Positions 38,251 to 50,380 of a stretch of 64,000 bases of DNA are shown here, one piece after another. Each line of letters begins with the position of its first letter. Within the stretch, counting starts at the first letter, position 1. The notes below the pieces were generated by a model, which saw only the letters and a list, made by a program, of their open reading frames with translations, did no database searches and was not told the origin of the DNA. The stretch is from Plectrocnemia conspersa (taxonomy: Eukaryota; Arthropoda; Insecta; Trichoptera; Polycentropodidae), in the NCBI GenBank assembly GCA_009617715.1, contig VTFK01000155.1, positions 186,001-250,000 on the forward strand, given 5' to 3'. Position numbers and translations under genes: made by a program.

Positions 38251-39044
38251 ATCTGTAATTAATCATAAATTATAAATGTGTTTAAATCGTATTAATGTAA
38301 ATATAGGTCTATTATATGCTATATGCTAAAAAAAAAGTAAAATTAATATAATATACTCGAACGCAATTTTATTTTATCTCTACTAAAATATGTATGAATC
38401 GCTTCATTGAATATTCATTCGCATAATAAATGGAATTTTATATTGTTATTTGGTTTCCAAATATCCAATCTGTGTTTCAGACGTACCTAGTACGTTGTCC
38501 TATTGAAAATTTAAAACCCGATCCTTATCCGCAAAAAAGGGCTCCGTCTCCCATTGTCTCAGACCGACGTTACAATTTTATCTAAACATAGAGTAAGAGC
38601 AAAAAGGTTCAGAACGATTCATTTTTAGTCGCACATAGTATTTAGACATATAGTTAGATATATTTTTTAATAAAATAATTCAGTAATTCCGAAATGAAGG
38701 TCGTTTTTTAAATGATACTAAATGAATCATTTTAAAGTTTTATTTTAATTTTAATAATTCAACATATAATTTCCTTTGTAAGATATAACAGTTTTTTACC
38801 TTTCGGGAAATTTTTTAATTCAATTAGCATAAAATGTTGAATGGATTGATTCAAAATATTTCGATAGCCCTATTTTCACATCGTCTGCATTTTTGATTTT
38901 TTTTCCACCTAAGAAGTATTGCATCGATTGAAATGAATACTGTTCAGAAGGAGCATGGCCTGGTTATTAATGTGGAAGAAATAAATAAATTCAGTCAAGT
39001 TCCTTGATTTTATTGAGTCTATTTAGCCATATGGGGACATGCAT

Positions 39045-39278
39045 TAGTTGACCATACACGCACAGATCTGTCCGTCGTGGTTGCCTGGCGGACAAATCCG
39101 ATCATATGTGGTGAGAAAAGATACAGCTTTGTCTGTTCGTCGTTTGTCCGCTGTCCGGACAGGCAAATACGAGCTACGCTTTTTGTTTGTCCATTCTATT
39201 TTTTTTCACACAGATAAACCACCACATTTTTGTATTTCAAGATGTATTGCTTCCTATTTTGCCTACTGCTAGAGCCAT
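39045..39278. mobile_element. Probable non-autonomous DNA element (MITE-like)
   Basis: A GC-richer insert with internal inverted sequence. TTGCCTG..GCGGACAAA (39081-39097) corresponds to the reverse complement of TTTGTCCGC..CAGGCAAA (39143-39168), with an extra TCCGGACA in the right arm. GTCTGTTCGT, GTCCGCTGTCCGGACAG and TTTGTTTGTCC words repeat within it. Such GTCCG/CGGAC-rich repeats are typical of insect MITE termini. Exact ends and target duplication were not found. Confidence 0.4.
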
Positions 39279-39390
39279 AACGTCCACACTAGCCGACTAA
39301 CCTGTCTGTCGCCATCTAGCTCCTTAATACTCTAGCATTACACATTGATCTACTTAATGTCAGCTACGAAGAGCTGGTCATGTTCGTATA
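39279..39390 (+). repeat. Dispersed repeat, copy 2 of 2
   Basis: Collinear with 16563-16645: ACGTCCACA, GTC.CCAT.TAGCTCCTTA, CACATTGAT, then GAGCTGGT. Immediately follows the MITE-like insert and may be part of it. Confidence 0.55.
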
Positions 39391-40589
39391 ATATAATTTG
39401 CATTTACCCCTATATACCATGTTTTATTTTTGCCTTTGGTGACTTTGGTACAACATACTGGATCACAATTATCTATATTTAATTTAAACAAATAAATAAA
39501 TATCAGTAAGAAATATTGTGAATGTTTTTTAGCTCTATTTTTAAGGCAGTAGCAGATGGACCATTTCAAATACATTTTCTGCGATTGTCACTATCGATTT
39601 ACAGTTAAAAAGTATCCTCAACTGCCTGCCGTATGTACACACGGAACTTGCCCGTAAAATATATATCTAATGGCCTTCGAGTTCTCCTTTTTTCCTGTCC
39701 ATATTTTTTTTGACAACACGGGGGTGGTTAGTTTCACAAGTTGGTCGAGTGTCCTTATTATTCGCGCAAGGGTTGCTCTCCATTGAAAAATCTTGCTTCG
39801 AGTGTCATTAAGATTTCGATCTTCTTTTAGTTGAAGTGAGCCGACAAGGGGTCGGTGGCAAGTCAATTATCAGATGTTTTAGGTGGCCAAGTGCTAATGA
39901 ACCCTCCACTTCGAGTGGCTGATGATGATGAGGTGTCTTTTCGGCTACGGATCGCTTAATTGCCCGATATGCAAACTCCGACCTTATTTCGAAGAAAATA
40001 TAATATTCCAGTTTCAGGGGCGTTGTAATGAAATCATACATAACATAGACAAGACTAAATTTTGTAAAATTAATTATAGGTACTACATAGTTTATACTTG
40101 TGACTCTTTTGAAATGAATTAGGTTGTGTGGTTTTTAAATAACTACTATTACATGATTTTACAAAACATATCTTGTTTGTAAATTAACAATAAATATAAT
40201 TATCTCTATATATTTTTCATGTAAAGATTTTTAAATGTTAATATTCACTACTATTATATATTTATATACAATCAATATACTGAAACAGTATAGTAGAGCT
40301 CTATTATAATATATACAGCATATATACTTCGTATGTATATATTTTAAAGATTCCCTTATGATTAAAATATTTTTTTATTAAGTAAAGTAGTATTATCAAA
40401 AATCAGTATATAATATGTTACTACTTAAAAAACACAATACGGCCAAATAGCACATTTTTGTATTATTAACATTGGACTCCCTTTTTTATTGTATATACAT
40501 AAACTTTGCCTAGACCATATTCCATTTTTATGTATTTTTCAGTATATTCAATCATTCTATATTACCATATATTTTTGGCCAAATGCTTG

Positions 40590-40765
40590 TAAAGGGTCAC
40601 TTTTGTAGGTGCGCATGGTCCTTTTTCGCCCTACTCTGACGATTGTGCGTCTGAGAAGAATCTCATTTTTGCGAGAGCTCATCTGCGCGAAATCGATATT
40701 GGGACGAGAGCAGACAAACCGACGACAAAAGTGACTCGGCGAACCGAAAAAATCAAACGTACATA
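40590..40765. promoter_or_regulatory. GC-rich island framed by an inverted 11-mer
   Basis: GTCACTTTTGT (40596-40606) is exactly reverse-complementary to ACAAAAGTGAC (40726-40736), framing a CpG-rich interior with GAGAG and CTCATC words. This may be a small inserted element with short terminal inverted repeats or a regulatory block with paired sites. Confidence 0.35.
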
Positions 40766-40979
40766 AGTGATAATATCAACCGAATTATTTCCAAATTGAA
40801 GTTTTATGTCTGATCCATTAAGGGCGGTAAAATGTACAGAATATTTTTACATTTTACAGTGGCTGCTTCATTATAATTCATAACAAATTAACGAGGGGTG
40901 GTGTCTCTAGATGCCTCGGTGCGTATATGTATTTGAAAAATATACGTGAACAGATCCATTTTCGTATTCATCAGACCTT

Positions 40980-41190
40980 CGACATCGGCGATGTATAATT
41001 TTTTACTAGTCGTGCCATGGACCGCAGCCTATGTCGCGATACCCAAGGGGGCTTATTTTTTCTTGCTTCTTCGGCTTCGAAAATATTTTGAGAATTTCCC
41101 GACGATTGGCGCTTTTCCAGAAAGGACCTTCATGAAGCCTGGTTCGACGATGCACTGTGGGGCCATATGAATGGCACAAATGTATGTTCA
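40980..41190. promoter_or_regulatory. GC-rich island, candidate regulatory DNA
   Basis: Overlapping 74-codon (plus) and 81-codon (minus) frames cross a GC-richer block. Neither shows a motif. Similar to other islands in composition. Confidence 0.25.
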
Positions 41191-41259
41191 TATACACGTC
41201 TGAAAAATATTCACAGATGTGTCCCATACAATAGCTATTTTTAAAACACAATTATTATC

Positions 41260-42000
41260 AGAAAGCTGCTAAGTTAATTTATTATTAACCCTGAACTTGT
41301 TGATTGTTTTTTCAACATCGCTGCTCAAGCTTTTTTATTAATTAAATTTGATAAAAAAGATTGATTGACTTACGACTGTCGTCGTTCTAATGGTATTACC
41401 AATTTTACTTATTTTTTTAGATATCAAGCTTATAAAAATTTGGAACACAAAGAAATATTATTTCAGTACTGGATTTAAATAAATAAAATACTAAAGTGGA
41501 ATTCTACACGTATGTTTATACATGTACATATATAAGTACGTAAAAATGAACAGCGTGCTTAAAAAGGGATAAAGAAAATCAAACTTTAGTTGTTTATATT
41601 TTACAAAAAGTTAAGAGTTCACAAGCTAAATATTTTGGATTTATTAATGTTGAAATTGCTAAAAATATTGTGTTTATTATTTTTAGGGCGATTGATTTAT
41701 ATTGCTACAGTATCTTTGTGTGTTTGTAGTTAAAGCAATACTCAATTAGCGTTTTGATAAGATAAAAGTTTGTATCGAAAAGAGGGAGTATGAGTACATT
41801 TAACGGAAGATTTTTATGTTTTACAACATATTTAAACTCATAACGTACTAATACTAATGCTTGCTTTTAAAAGTAGCTCAAGGGAAAGCTTCTTAAAAAA
41901 TATTAAAAATATTCACTATTCGGTCAATTGCTCAAACGGCACTTTTCCACACATATGCCAACATCTGATTAAAAGTCTTGGGTTTTTGATTTAAATTTAT
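41260..42000. other. AT-rich tract, nothing recognised
   Basis: No exon, repeat or transposon motif was seen. Confidence 0.5.
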
Positions 42001-42200
42001 TGCACGTTACAATATATTGGTATAAGTCTCTGACTATTGACCTGAAAGTCCTGGGTTAGAATCTCATATAGGCCTTGTGTTTTTTTTCATTTTTATCGTA
42101 TCTACAATAAAACATTAGAATTAGTGTTTATTATATACTTATAATTGCGATCGTTTATTACAGATTAGGTTAACTTAAATTTTCTTAATCTCACTGATGA
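42001..42200 (+). mobile_element. tRNA-derived SINE, copy 1
   Basis: 42001-42075 is tRNA-like. A TTGGTATAAGTC D-arm-like segment is followed by CTGACTATTGACCTGAAAGTC and CTGGGTTAGAATCTCATA, where GGTTAGAATCT is a degenerate pol III B box (GGTTCGAATCC). A T-rich stretch follows, then a body with GCGATCGTTTATTACAGATTAGG, which matches the body of the copy at 56719. The shared head and body define a SINE family. Confidence 0.6.
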
Positions 42201-42339
42201 ATTTAGTGATAATTAGTTAAAATCATTATTTTAAATTCATCTATTTATTTGTATATTTATATTTTTTATATAAAACATATAGGTTATTTTATGCATTTTA
42301 TTGTATTTTAAGCATTTACATATATTCGCACAGGTGCTT

Positions 42340-42600
42340 TACAAATAGTTGATGTATAAAGTGGTAGATCTACAACATTTTAGCATCATAAAATGTCTCA
42401 CTCTTACATTTTCAAGATCCACTTTCCTGGCGGAATTCTCCTACAGTTCAGGTGACATTGCTTTATGCAAAAATACTTTCGAGATAGATATTTTGTATGC
42501 ACAAAACATCAACGTTTATAAAAAAGAGTCGAGGATACTCATCTACTTATATGAAGCTCTTGTCACTTTAACAGTTCTTTCATGATTCGCGTTCTGTACA
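42340..42600. other. Mixed-composition patch, unassigned
   Basis: A 78-codon plus-strand frame (42349-42585) crosses a patch slightly richer in G+C than the flanks. The translation has no recognisable motif and no splice context. Left unassigned. Confidence 0.3.
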
Positions 42601-42800
42601 ATACGCTAGTTTGTAGCATCCTCAAATATTGTCTAAAATCCCACCAAAGTAAAATACTTGTTTCTAGAGAAATATATAAAAAAAGAGTACAGATCGTATT
42701 TATATTTTTTAATAAAAGCGTTCCAAACCAATTATTTGCATTATTAGCGTAGTTTATATAGTATAAAGCATTTATTTTAGCATGATGTTTTTCATAAAAG

Positions 42801-43130
<330 letters not shown>

Positions 43131-43139
43131 TAGTGAGTG

Positions 43140-44280
43140 ATCTGCCGATCATAAATAATAACATTTTTTTCAATAAAATTCAGATTACATTTCAGATAGT
43201 ATTTTTTTTATATAATATAATTTTCATCTTTTTCCACCTCCTTCTTCCACCTCCATAATGAATTACCACTGCCTTTTTGTAAGACTTCTCTGGTTTAGAA
43301 TTTAAACAATCAAAAAGAGCCGATTTCACTTCTACTATTTAATTAAATATTTTTCCCTTAAAAAAACATTTAATTGAAAGATACAAGTATTAGTCATAAG
43401 GAGCCATGTCCGTTTAATATAGAGGCTGTAATAAAACTTTTCAACCAAGGTTGCAGATTTTATCCTGAGTCAATCTAACGGTGTGTTGTTATGTTAGATA
43501 ATATTATTTTGTCTATTAACTGGAAATGATTTTTTTTACTCAATCGAGTTAAAAGTTTACTATACACTTGTGCCATTACTGTTTTACCTTGTTTTAAAAA
43601 AATCAAATTAATAATTTCTTTGGAATCTCATTATACAGAAAGAAAAGCATTATTAGGGTGCAGATATGCATTTTTTGTCCCCAGTGATCTGATTTAAGAA
43701 AAAAATATTTTTCGCAAAATAATACACGCGTTGATCTTCATTTTTATATAGTGATCGGACAATTCATGGCAAACCACGAAGCATAAATTTTGTTAGATAA
43801 TTATTTGATGGTTACCGCTAAATATGTAAGCATGTATGACTATTTCATCCCCCAAATTGTATGGTTCACTTTTAGACTTATCTATAAAATTAAAAACAGC
43901 AGAATTATTTTTTACACCATATATATATAGTATTGTTTGATATAACAATGTCACCATAAATTATACAAATATTTGTTGTAGCTGCCGTTGCATTTTATTT
44001 CATATAAAATTCATACAATATGCAGCTCCATAGTTATATTTCTAATGGAAAAAATATCTCATTTTTCTTCGATTAGATAAAATAGTATTTTTTTGGTATT
44101 AAACAAAGATCACATAAGGCCATAAGATACAACTTTAAAAATACTTGTTTACTACTTAATAATTAAAAGTCAAACTATTTTTATAAAAAGTATGTTAAAA
44201 AACTTTTTATTTTAGGGTACCCTTAATAAAATACTAACCCTTGTAAAAATATTGAAAGCCTATTGTGATATTTCTAGCTG
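43140..44280. other. AT-rich tract, nothing recognised
   Basis: AT-rich with one CTCC-rich patch near 43235-43260. No supported feature. Confidence 0.5.
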
Positions 44281-44284
44281 AATC

Positions 44285-44930
44285 CGTTTATTGTCATGTA
44301 CGGTCTGCACCGGTCAGCATTGAGGATCACCTTGGCAGCCGTTCAGCTGACGGGTGGATTTATGGTGCATAATGCATAAGAGGTTTTGTTCTCACGACTG
44401 CTGCGTCAATTTAAATAACGGCTTTAAAAACTGTTTTGCTTTAGTTTTCCAGATGTACGCCGATATACATAAAGGTAGTCGCTGAGGATCCCACAATATT
44501 ATAAAAAAACAAACAATTAATATTAACAATTATCAAATGTGGATCTATTTTTAACGCTTGTTTTGTCTGATCACCATTTTTTTGAATAATAACGAATGAG
44601 CTTTGCTAGCCAATTTATCGATCATTATCGAAGAATAGATTTGGAACCTCGATTTATTTTTCTGCGGGAAGAATATCTTGAATTAATAGTCACATCGCAA
44701 ATACTAATAATGGCCTTTAATTAACAAGAAATTTAATAAGTTGAAAATAAAATAAAATAAGGTGAATTATAATATAACACATATATTCAGAACACCGGTC
44801 GGCGACCGCTTCCTTAAAGAGTCACGATCGCGTCTCTAATTCTAAACCATTGTGGTCATTATATCAGCGCTTGAGAACGCTCGCATTAAACGAGCCATCT
44901 AGTGTATCAACAAGCTAACCGATCATAGGG
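44285..44930. promoter_or_regulatory. GC-richer patches, candidate regulatory DNA
   Basis: Patches at 44285-44420 (containing GATTTATGGTGCATAATGCA, Hox-like TTTATGG) and 44790-44930 (CGGTCGGCGACCG, a GC-rich dyad). No coding signal. Confidence 0.3.
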
Positions 44931-45529
44931 ATGTTTTCAGTATTAGTTATTAAGGAGTTTGAATAATAAACTTGCTTTAATATTCACAATAAAAACTATA
45001 TATTTTCCGTTAGATACAATGAATTGTCTCAGTTATATTGTTAAGTAATATTAAGAATTCAAAATTATCCACTAACTTGTTGAAGTGCTTCGCTTTTCGT
45101 ATCAAAATCTCAGAATATTTGATACCTTATTATAAATAATAATAGCATAAGACTCGTAGGTGTAAGATCATAATCGTAGGTTCTTTTTTAACATTTTTTA
45201 TATCAATGCTGTACGGTAAACGATTTATCAAAGCCCATTTCCCGAATACACTAAAATCATATGTAGAGTTAAGTAATCAGTAATTGGTTTAAAATTTTTA
45301 TATTCTTTCAAACTAAATCGACAGCTGTGTTTATCTCATTTATACACTGAATAAACAGTTGATGATAAATATTTAATATAGAGCATGCTTTTTTCACTGT
45401 ATGTAGTATTTTCTAAATAGTAACGAAAACGTATTTAATTGTATTGTTATCAATATGTGAAAGATTGATTCGATTTATTTCATTATCCATGTTTAAATTA
45501 ATTCTAAATCTGTTTTGTATTCACTAAGC

Positions 45530-45800
45530 CAACTTCGAGCACTACAATATCTATCCAGGCGCAAATCGAATTTTAGAACTTGGTAGCTTTGAACGCCGAA
45601 TTGGCATCGAATTGACAGACGATCGTTGCCTGTGGTCGCTGGGCAATTCCCGGTTGGATTTCACTCCAACTTTGATATGCACAATGTCCGGGGTAATTAG
45701 ATAGTGGGACAATTGCGTCAACAGCTCGTCCGTAGTCAGGGCAGTGAATAATAACGAGCGTTTGTTCACCACTCGGGCGGTAAACTGACTCACAATACAA
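45530..45800. promoter_or_regulatory. GC-rich island, open in two minus frames
   Basis: A well-bounded block of near-balanced composition that is open for about 75-80 codons in two different minus frames. Neither translation shows a recognisable domain and no splice pair flanks it. It contains GGGTAATTAGATAG, a homeodomain-type core. Conserved non-coding DNA is the likelier reading; an exon cannot be excluded. Confidence 0.35.
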
Positions 45801-45809
45801 TTAGTATAT

Positions 45810-46280
45810 ACTTCTGAAGGTTTGGAGCCTACGCATGAGTGCCTTTAAAAATAACTATTAACTTAACAATGGTTTTATATTATTTTATAGATGTCTATTA
45901 TACAGCTATTAAAACACATACACTCAACAGTCTTTGAATCGATATATCTCGCATAAACTTGGGTTGTGCTGTTGGATATCGCTTGTCTGTAGTAACCACG
46001 CTGCGTTGCAAAGTAAAGTTAATTGCACCTTAACGCTTGTTAAAAGTCAAATTAAAATTGAGGATTTGCTACATCTGAAATAAATAATATAAAAGAAGGT
46101 GCTACAGAAACATCTAATGTATAGTCACAATAATAATTTAGAGCTCTAGTTGTAAACACAAGCAAAGTAAAATTTTGATGGCACGAGTTCTGTAAAAAAA
46201 ATCAGTCACGCGAATTAAAAAGCAAAATCGTATTCTGATGAAATCTATTTTTTCAAAAATTCCTACCTTCCCGTACGTCT
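45810..46280. other. AT-rich tract, nothing recognised
   Basis: No supported feature. Confidence 0.5.
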
Positions 46281-46287
46281 TGTGAAG

Positions 46288-46338
46288 AACCGAATACCCT
46301 GTTATTATATTAAAATATTTTTAACAGGGTATTCGGTT
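46288..46338. repeat. Perfect 17-bp hairpin
   Basis: AACCGAATACCCTGTTA (46288-46304) pairs exactly with TAACAGGGTATTCGGTT (46322-46338) across a 17-base AT-rich loop. It looks like two transposon termini brought together by internal deletion, or a stem-loop RNA. Confidence 0.85.
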
Positions 46339-47019
46339 ATTAGATTATATTGGGTCGAAAAAGGACAGGAAATTCGTACTTAATAGTCCGAAAGTATTGT
46401 TTCACAATGTAAGTTTTATGATACATTTCGTTTTTGGCATCCTTAAATATTTTCCGTACTTCAAAAAGTACACATGGCATACTCGAGGGACGGATGTACA
46501 CAAAAAAACGACATTTAAGCCTATTGTTAATATTTACCGTCAGTGATTTATGATCGTTAGAGTCTTTTTCGCTCGTTATCTATCGGTTAATGGTTAGCAC
46601 CGCTAGCACGAGATATGAAAAAATATTTTTAAAACTATTTTAATGTAAATTTGATACCAACTACACAGAATAAATTAGTTGATTATATAACTAATATTTA
46701 TTATCGTTTAAGAAATAACTAAATATATTTATAGAATTTTTATCTCATTTTTATGCATATTAATTAATTAAAGTTTAATATAAATTTATAAAAAATATAA
46801 TTTTTTATATATGCGAAATATTATGATTTCGAAGAAGAACGCGTTTTTTGCACTTTACTGTGCATTTTTAAGATTCAGAATTTATTCATGTTTGCGTCGC
46901 TTCAACGTTAAATAACCATTATTTATATTGCTCATGTACACTATTTACGAATGTACAAACTACGCTTGCGTACACAGCATCACATTTGCATAATATACAA
47001 TTTTGTATGTAAAAAATGT

Positions 47020-47260
47020 GCTCGGATTGCAGCTGGTCTCGGTGCAAGCGTCGCGGCTGCAGTGACGTCAGCGACCGTAGTCCCAGTGACGTCACGCCAA
47101 CAACCGTCCCCCATACTCTCGACCACCTCGGGTCGTCGGCTCCTCTGAACACACCCTCGGACGCCTCACACCCCCGGAACTTGCCAATAGCTGTAACGAC
47201 GGCGCCACTATTTACATCCTTATATCCGGCGACTTGCCGTTCGCGCCTCCGATACCGTAT
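47020..47260. promoter_or_regulatory. CpG island with two perfect CRE sites
   Basis: The most GC-rich block in the right half of the window. TGACGTCA, the full CREB/ATF consensus, occurs at 47063-47070 and 47087-47094, each preceded by AG and starting 24 bp apart. Open frames on both strands (115 codons minus, 84 plus) reflect low stop density in GC-rich DNA and show no domain. Candidate promoter or enhancer. Confidence 0.5.
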
Positions 47261-47656
47261 ATTCATATAATATATATCAACGTTTAATATTGCACTTGGA
47301 CAAATATGCTAATTATTCTAAAATAGTTGTAGGATGTATTGTGCGCAATACGATGCGATGAATCTCCCGAAGTTACGCAATTGTGATGTAACGCAACGGA
47401 AGCAACAGTTATGCAGATATTGAAACCGCAAGTCACAGCAGCTACCTTATTGCAGTTTCTATATATAGAATGTGTTCCAGTATATTAATTTCACTCGGAG
47501 ATCAAAGTGACGCCTAGAATCAATATAAAACATGTCACATTTACTTACTTTTACCGAGTGAATGATTAAATATGTATCTAGAGACCGACCGGACATTTTT
47601 GGATTAGTTTCAGCCAAAAATATAGTTTCGGTCTATTGTATTTGAAACTTTATAAA

Positions 47657-47680
47657 AGAGGTGGCCAAACTTCATGCCAG
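47657..47680 (+). mobile_element. hAT-type terminal inverted repeat
   Basis: AGAGGTGGCCAAACTTCATG matches the common hAT terminus CAGxGGTGGCCAAACTT, followed by the typical downstream words ACGACCCAC and GCGGCAAAC. It precedes, on the expected side, the hAT-like coding scrap at 47895-48008 (minus), so the two probably belong to one decayed element. Confidence 0.5.
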
Positions 47681-47894
47681 TACGACCCACATATAATAAT
47701 CTCAAAGATTGGAGAGCGGCAAACATTTTTTTCATTTAAAAAATTGCTATTTATAAATTATATTTACTTTAATATATTTTGTATAGATGAATACCAGGCG
47801 CGTACGGTGAGAAACACTACCTTTCACTCGCTCGCGTGTTAAATGACGAGAGTGAGTGAGAGATAAGAGCGTACGTTACATGCGTTCTCGTACG

Positions 47895-48008
47895 TATCAT
47901 TAAATCTCGTAACCAGTCATTTTCTTCGAGTTGTGGGTACGATTTCTTCCTTTCATATTTTTTTACAAATGGCTCCAGTAGTTCAAGTACATTGTAAGTT
48001 AATAACAC
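47895..48008 (-). pseudogene. hAT transposase fragment (GTF2IRD2/Buster-like)
   Basis: The minus-strand translation contains VLELLEPFVKKYERKKSYPQ followed by LEENDWLRDLMI. This matches a conserved transposase segment in vertebrate and insect hAT proteins, where a (F/L)xxLxxE(I/P)xxFL stretch is followed by LxDxxWLxDLAFLxDI. Only about 35 residues survive. The upstream part (48010-48250) shows stops in all frames, and the downstream LNxLNxxLQG segment is missing. With the hAT-type terminus at 47657 it marks an old, deleted hAT copy. Confidence 0.55.
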
Positions 48009-48261
48009 TGGCCAATAAAGGTTTTGTTACTAGGATTTTGACTAAGTTTATCATACATATTCAAAGTATTTATGATCATCATGATGTATCATGTCAATTT
48101 TTGATGTTACAGTCAAATTATTGTTTGTATGGACCCCATATATTAAACAAATGTCTAATGGTTTAATGAAATTTGTGATAATTTGGAGTAAAAATAGTAA
48201 GTAATATACTCACTAGTTTATATTAAAAACGTATAAAGATAAACATCAGTTAAAAACAGAA

Positions 48262-48800
48262 TTAAAAATGCTTCTCAGTATATTTTTTTTTCTTATATTC
48301 TACTTCGGCAGTTTCTTTTTGCAGGAACCAGCAGTAATCTGCCATCATATTAGCATTCCATTTCCCTTGAAAACGGTTTTCTATAATAGCCATATCATAA
48401 TGGAATCTCTCACTCGATTCGTCGCTTACTACTCCCAGATTTTTCGGAAAAAAGTCAAGATGTGAATGGAGAAAAATAATTTTAAGTAATATTTTTGCAC
48501 AAATTTTCTGGTAACAGCCTAATTGTTTCACTAAATTAGAATAATTACGGTCTTTATTATCACCTAAGAAGTTCTAAACGACTTTCAGACAGCTAATTGA
48601 ACAATAGTGAGGTGATTTTCGAACTCCTTGTCCTTTAATATTTCGCGTATTTGTGGCACAGAAAAAACGCATTCTTTCAACTTTGCTTCTAAAATTTTTG
48701 TAAATTTTGTTATAAGATATTGAAAATCAGTGCCATTTTATGAGACCAAGCTTTATGTGTAAGGGTGGTAAGAAAACTTAAGCTGAATTTACATGCATTA
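48262..48800 (-). pseudogene. Multi-copy arthropod repeat gene relic, function unknown
   Basis: The minus frame 48531-48262 (89 codons) includes FLHSHLDFFPKNLGVVSDES, then ERFHYDMA, ENRFQGKWNANMMADYCW. I recognise this motif string from a very abundant uncharacterised protein family in insect genomes (usual form: LHSHLDFFPENLGxVSDEHGERFHQD...KWxxxMLADYCW). Upstream on the same strand, in shifted frames, are AKLKECVFSVPQIREILKD (about 48690-48630) and a decayed LPPLHIKLG-like stretch near 48775, in the family's order. At least one frameshift separates the parts, so the copy is inactive. The family multiplies like a mobile element; what it encodes is unclear to me. Confidence 0.75.
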
Positions 48801-49278
48801 TAACTTACATATTATATATGTATACACCCATATTTAACTGAAGAATCTAACGTGCTAGATTTTTTGCTTGCAAATTTAAATTTACCTTTGCATAATGCAT
48901 TAGAATCACTTATTGTTATGCAATTTACAAAAAAAATGTTGACCAGTGTAATTATCTCACAATGCAATAAAAAGATACTTGCAATTTTTCGAATGAAATT
49001 TATAATCTGCAGAATCGTCTTGGCAATATCACAATATTTTATATATTCAGCTTCCAGAAGTAGTAAATTATGCAATAAAGAGGTATAAACCGCAGAAATT
49101 ATAATCAATTTTCAAGAGGTCAATTAAACCTACATTTTTATCTAACCGTCAATTGCTATACTTACAAGTTTGTTGAGGGATACACCAGCATTGTTCAATA
49201 TCGTATCAAGTGCATTTAAGGACGTGATTTTAGGAGGAGGGCATGTGGGGGCATTTATCAACCTTGAATTTGGCCAGA

Positions 49279-49328
49279 ATTTAATTAAATACAACTATAG
49301 AAAATTTAATTAAATACAACTATAGAAA
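49279..49328. repeat. Perfect 25-bp tandem duplication
   Basis: ATTTAATTAAATACAACTAT followed by AGAAA is present twice without change (49279-49303 and 49304-49328). The absence of divergence suggests a recent slippage event. Confidence 0.9.
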
Positions 49329-49594
49329 AAGCTAAAATGATGTTTCTGATTCTAAACCAAAAATTCTCGGGTTATCTAAAAAAAATACAGTCTTGAATCT
49401 ATCCCGAAAATATTTTTTAAAATATGTGATTTCAGTGAAATTAAATCGGAATACATTATACCGGCGGGTGTCGTTGCTAGGTGTGCTTGTTTGAAAAAAA
49501 TCAACAACAAATATTTTTGTTTAGAAAACAAAATAAAATTAGTATTATTTATATATTAATTCGATAAGACATATATTTTTTAATTACGCTTTCG

Positions 49595-50380
49595 TTAAAT
49601 GTGTTTTTCTGTTTTGGTGCGATAAGTAATTTTTTCTATTGAAATCAAGCTCAGGCCGCGTAGTGCTTCGTACTTCGTACTTCGATAACAAGTATTTGTC
49701 ATATTAAGAGCAGAAAATGAACGTCCTGCTGAAACGGTACTGCTTTTAATAGTCAATATCAGTTTACCTAATTTGTATACTTCTTGAAAACCTGACTCTA
49801 GATTATTTTTTTTCAGGTGTCTGTGAAAATGCGGAGCATGAAAAAGTAAAAGTAAGCTCGTTTTTTAAACGTCTGTAATTACATTGTTCCATAAAAATCT
49901 TTTAGTTTATTAATTAAATCATTTGGAAAATTTTCTTTATTTTAGTGTATATTTTTCATTTGCAAGGGTATGGAAATATTATAGCTTAGAGAGCAGTACT
50001 CAATTTGCAAACATATACTGTCAACTATTTTACTGTGTAACTGACTAAATTCAATATTTTTATCAATAACTGAATCGTTTCTCAGCGGGTCGCGATCGTA
50101 TACATAACAATTCCATAATTCATCGAAACTGTTTTCTTTTTTATATTTGATTGGATGCAAAACATCGTTATTTCTTACAACAATATAATATATAAAATGT
50201 TGTATAGTGCATCAGTTATTCTAAAAAGATTCATAGTTTAAAAATCTTTCAAAAGTGCAAAATCCCTTGTGCTTTTATTACGGAATTACAATCATGTAAT
50301 TCACATTTTTCTAGAATATCTAAATTCACATCTGTATTACTTAATCGAGATGTATAATTCCATCTTGTAGGTAGTAAAAA
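49595..50380 (-). pseudogene. hAT transposase relic with C-terminal dimerisation region
   Basis: From 49827 down to a stop at 49595 the minus strand stays open for about 76 codons. It reads NNLESGFQEVYKLGKLILTI, SAGRSFSALN and LRGLSLISIEKI. This is the hAT dimerisation region of ZMYM1-like transposases (family form: EVYKLxKLxLTIPxxxAxxERSFSxLxxIKTYLRxTMxxxRLxxLALxSI). The hallmark E of ERSFS is G here. Further upstream, near 50375, is ARWNYTSRL, corresponding to the conserved TRW motif. Between them, 50160-49942 is open in another frame (DELWNCYVYD...) and 49940-49830 is frameshifted. Inactive copy; no terminal repeats located. Confidence 0.8.

Noticed and set aside
47016..47270. Plus-strand frame across the CRE island as a coding exon
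   Set aside because: Both strands are open because stops are rare in GC-rich DNA; the Ser/Thr/Pro-rich translation has no family match and splice signals are weak.
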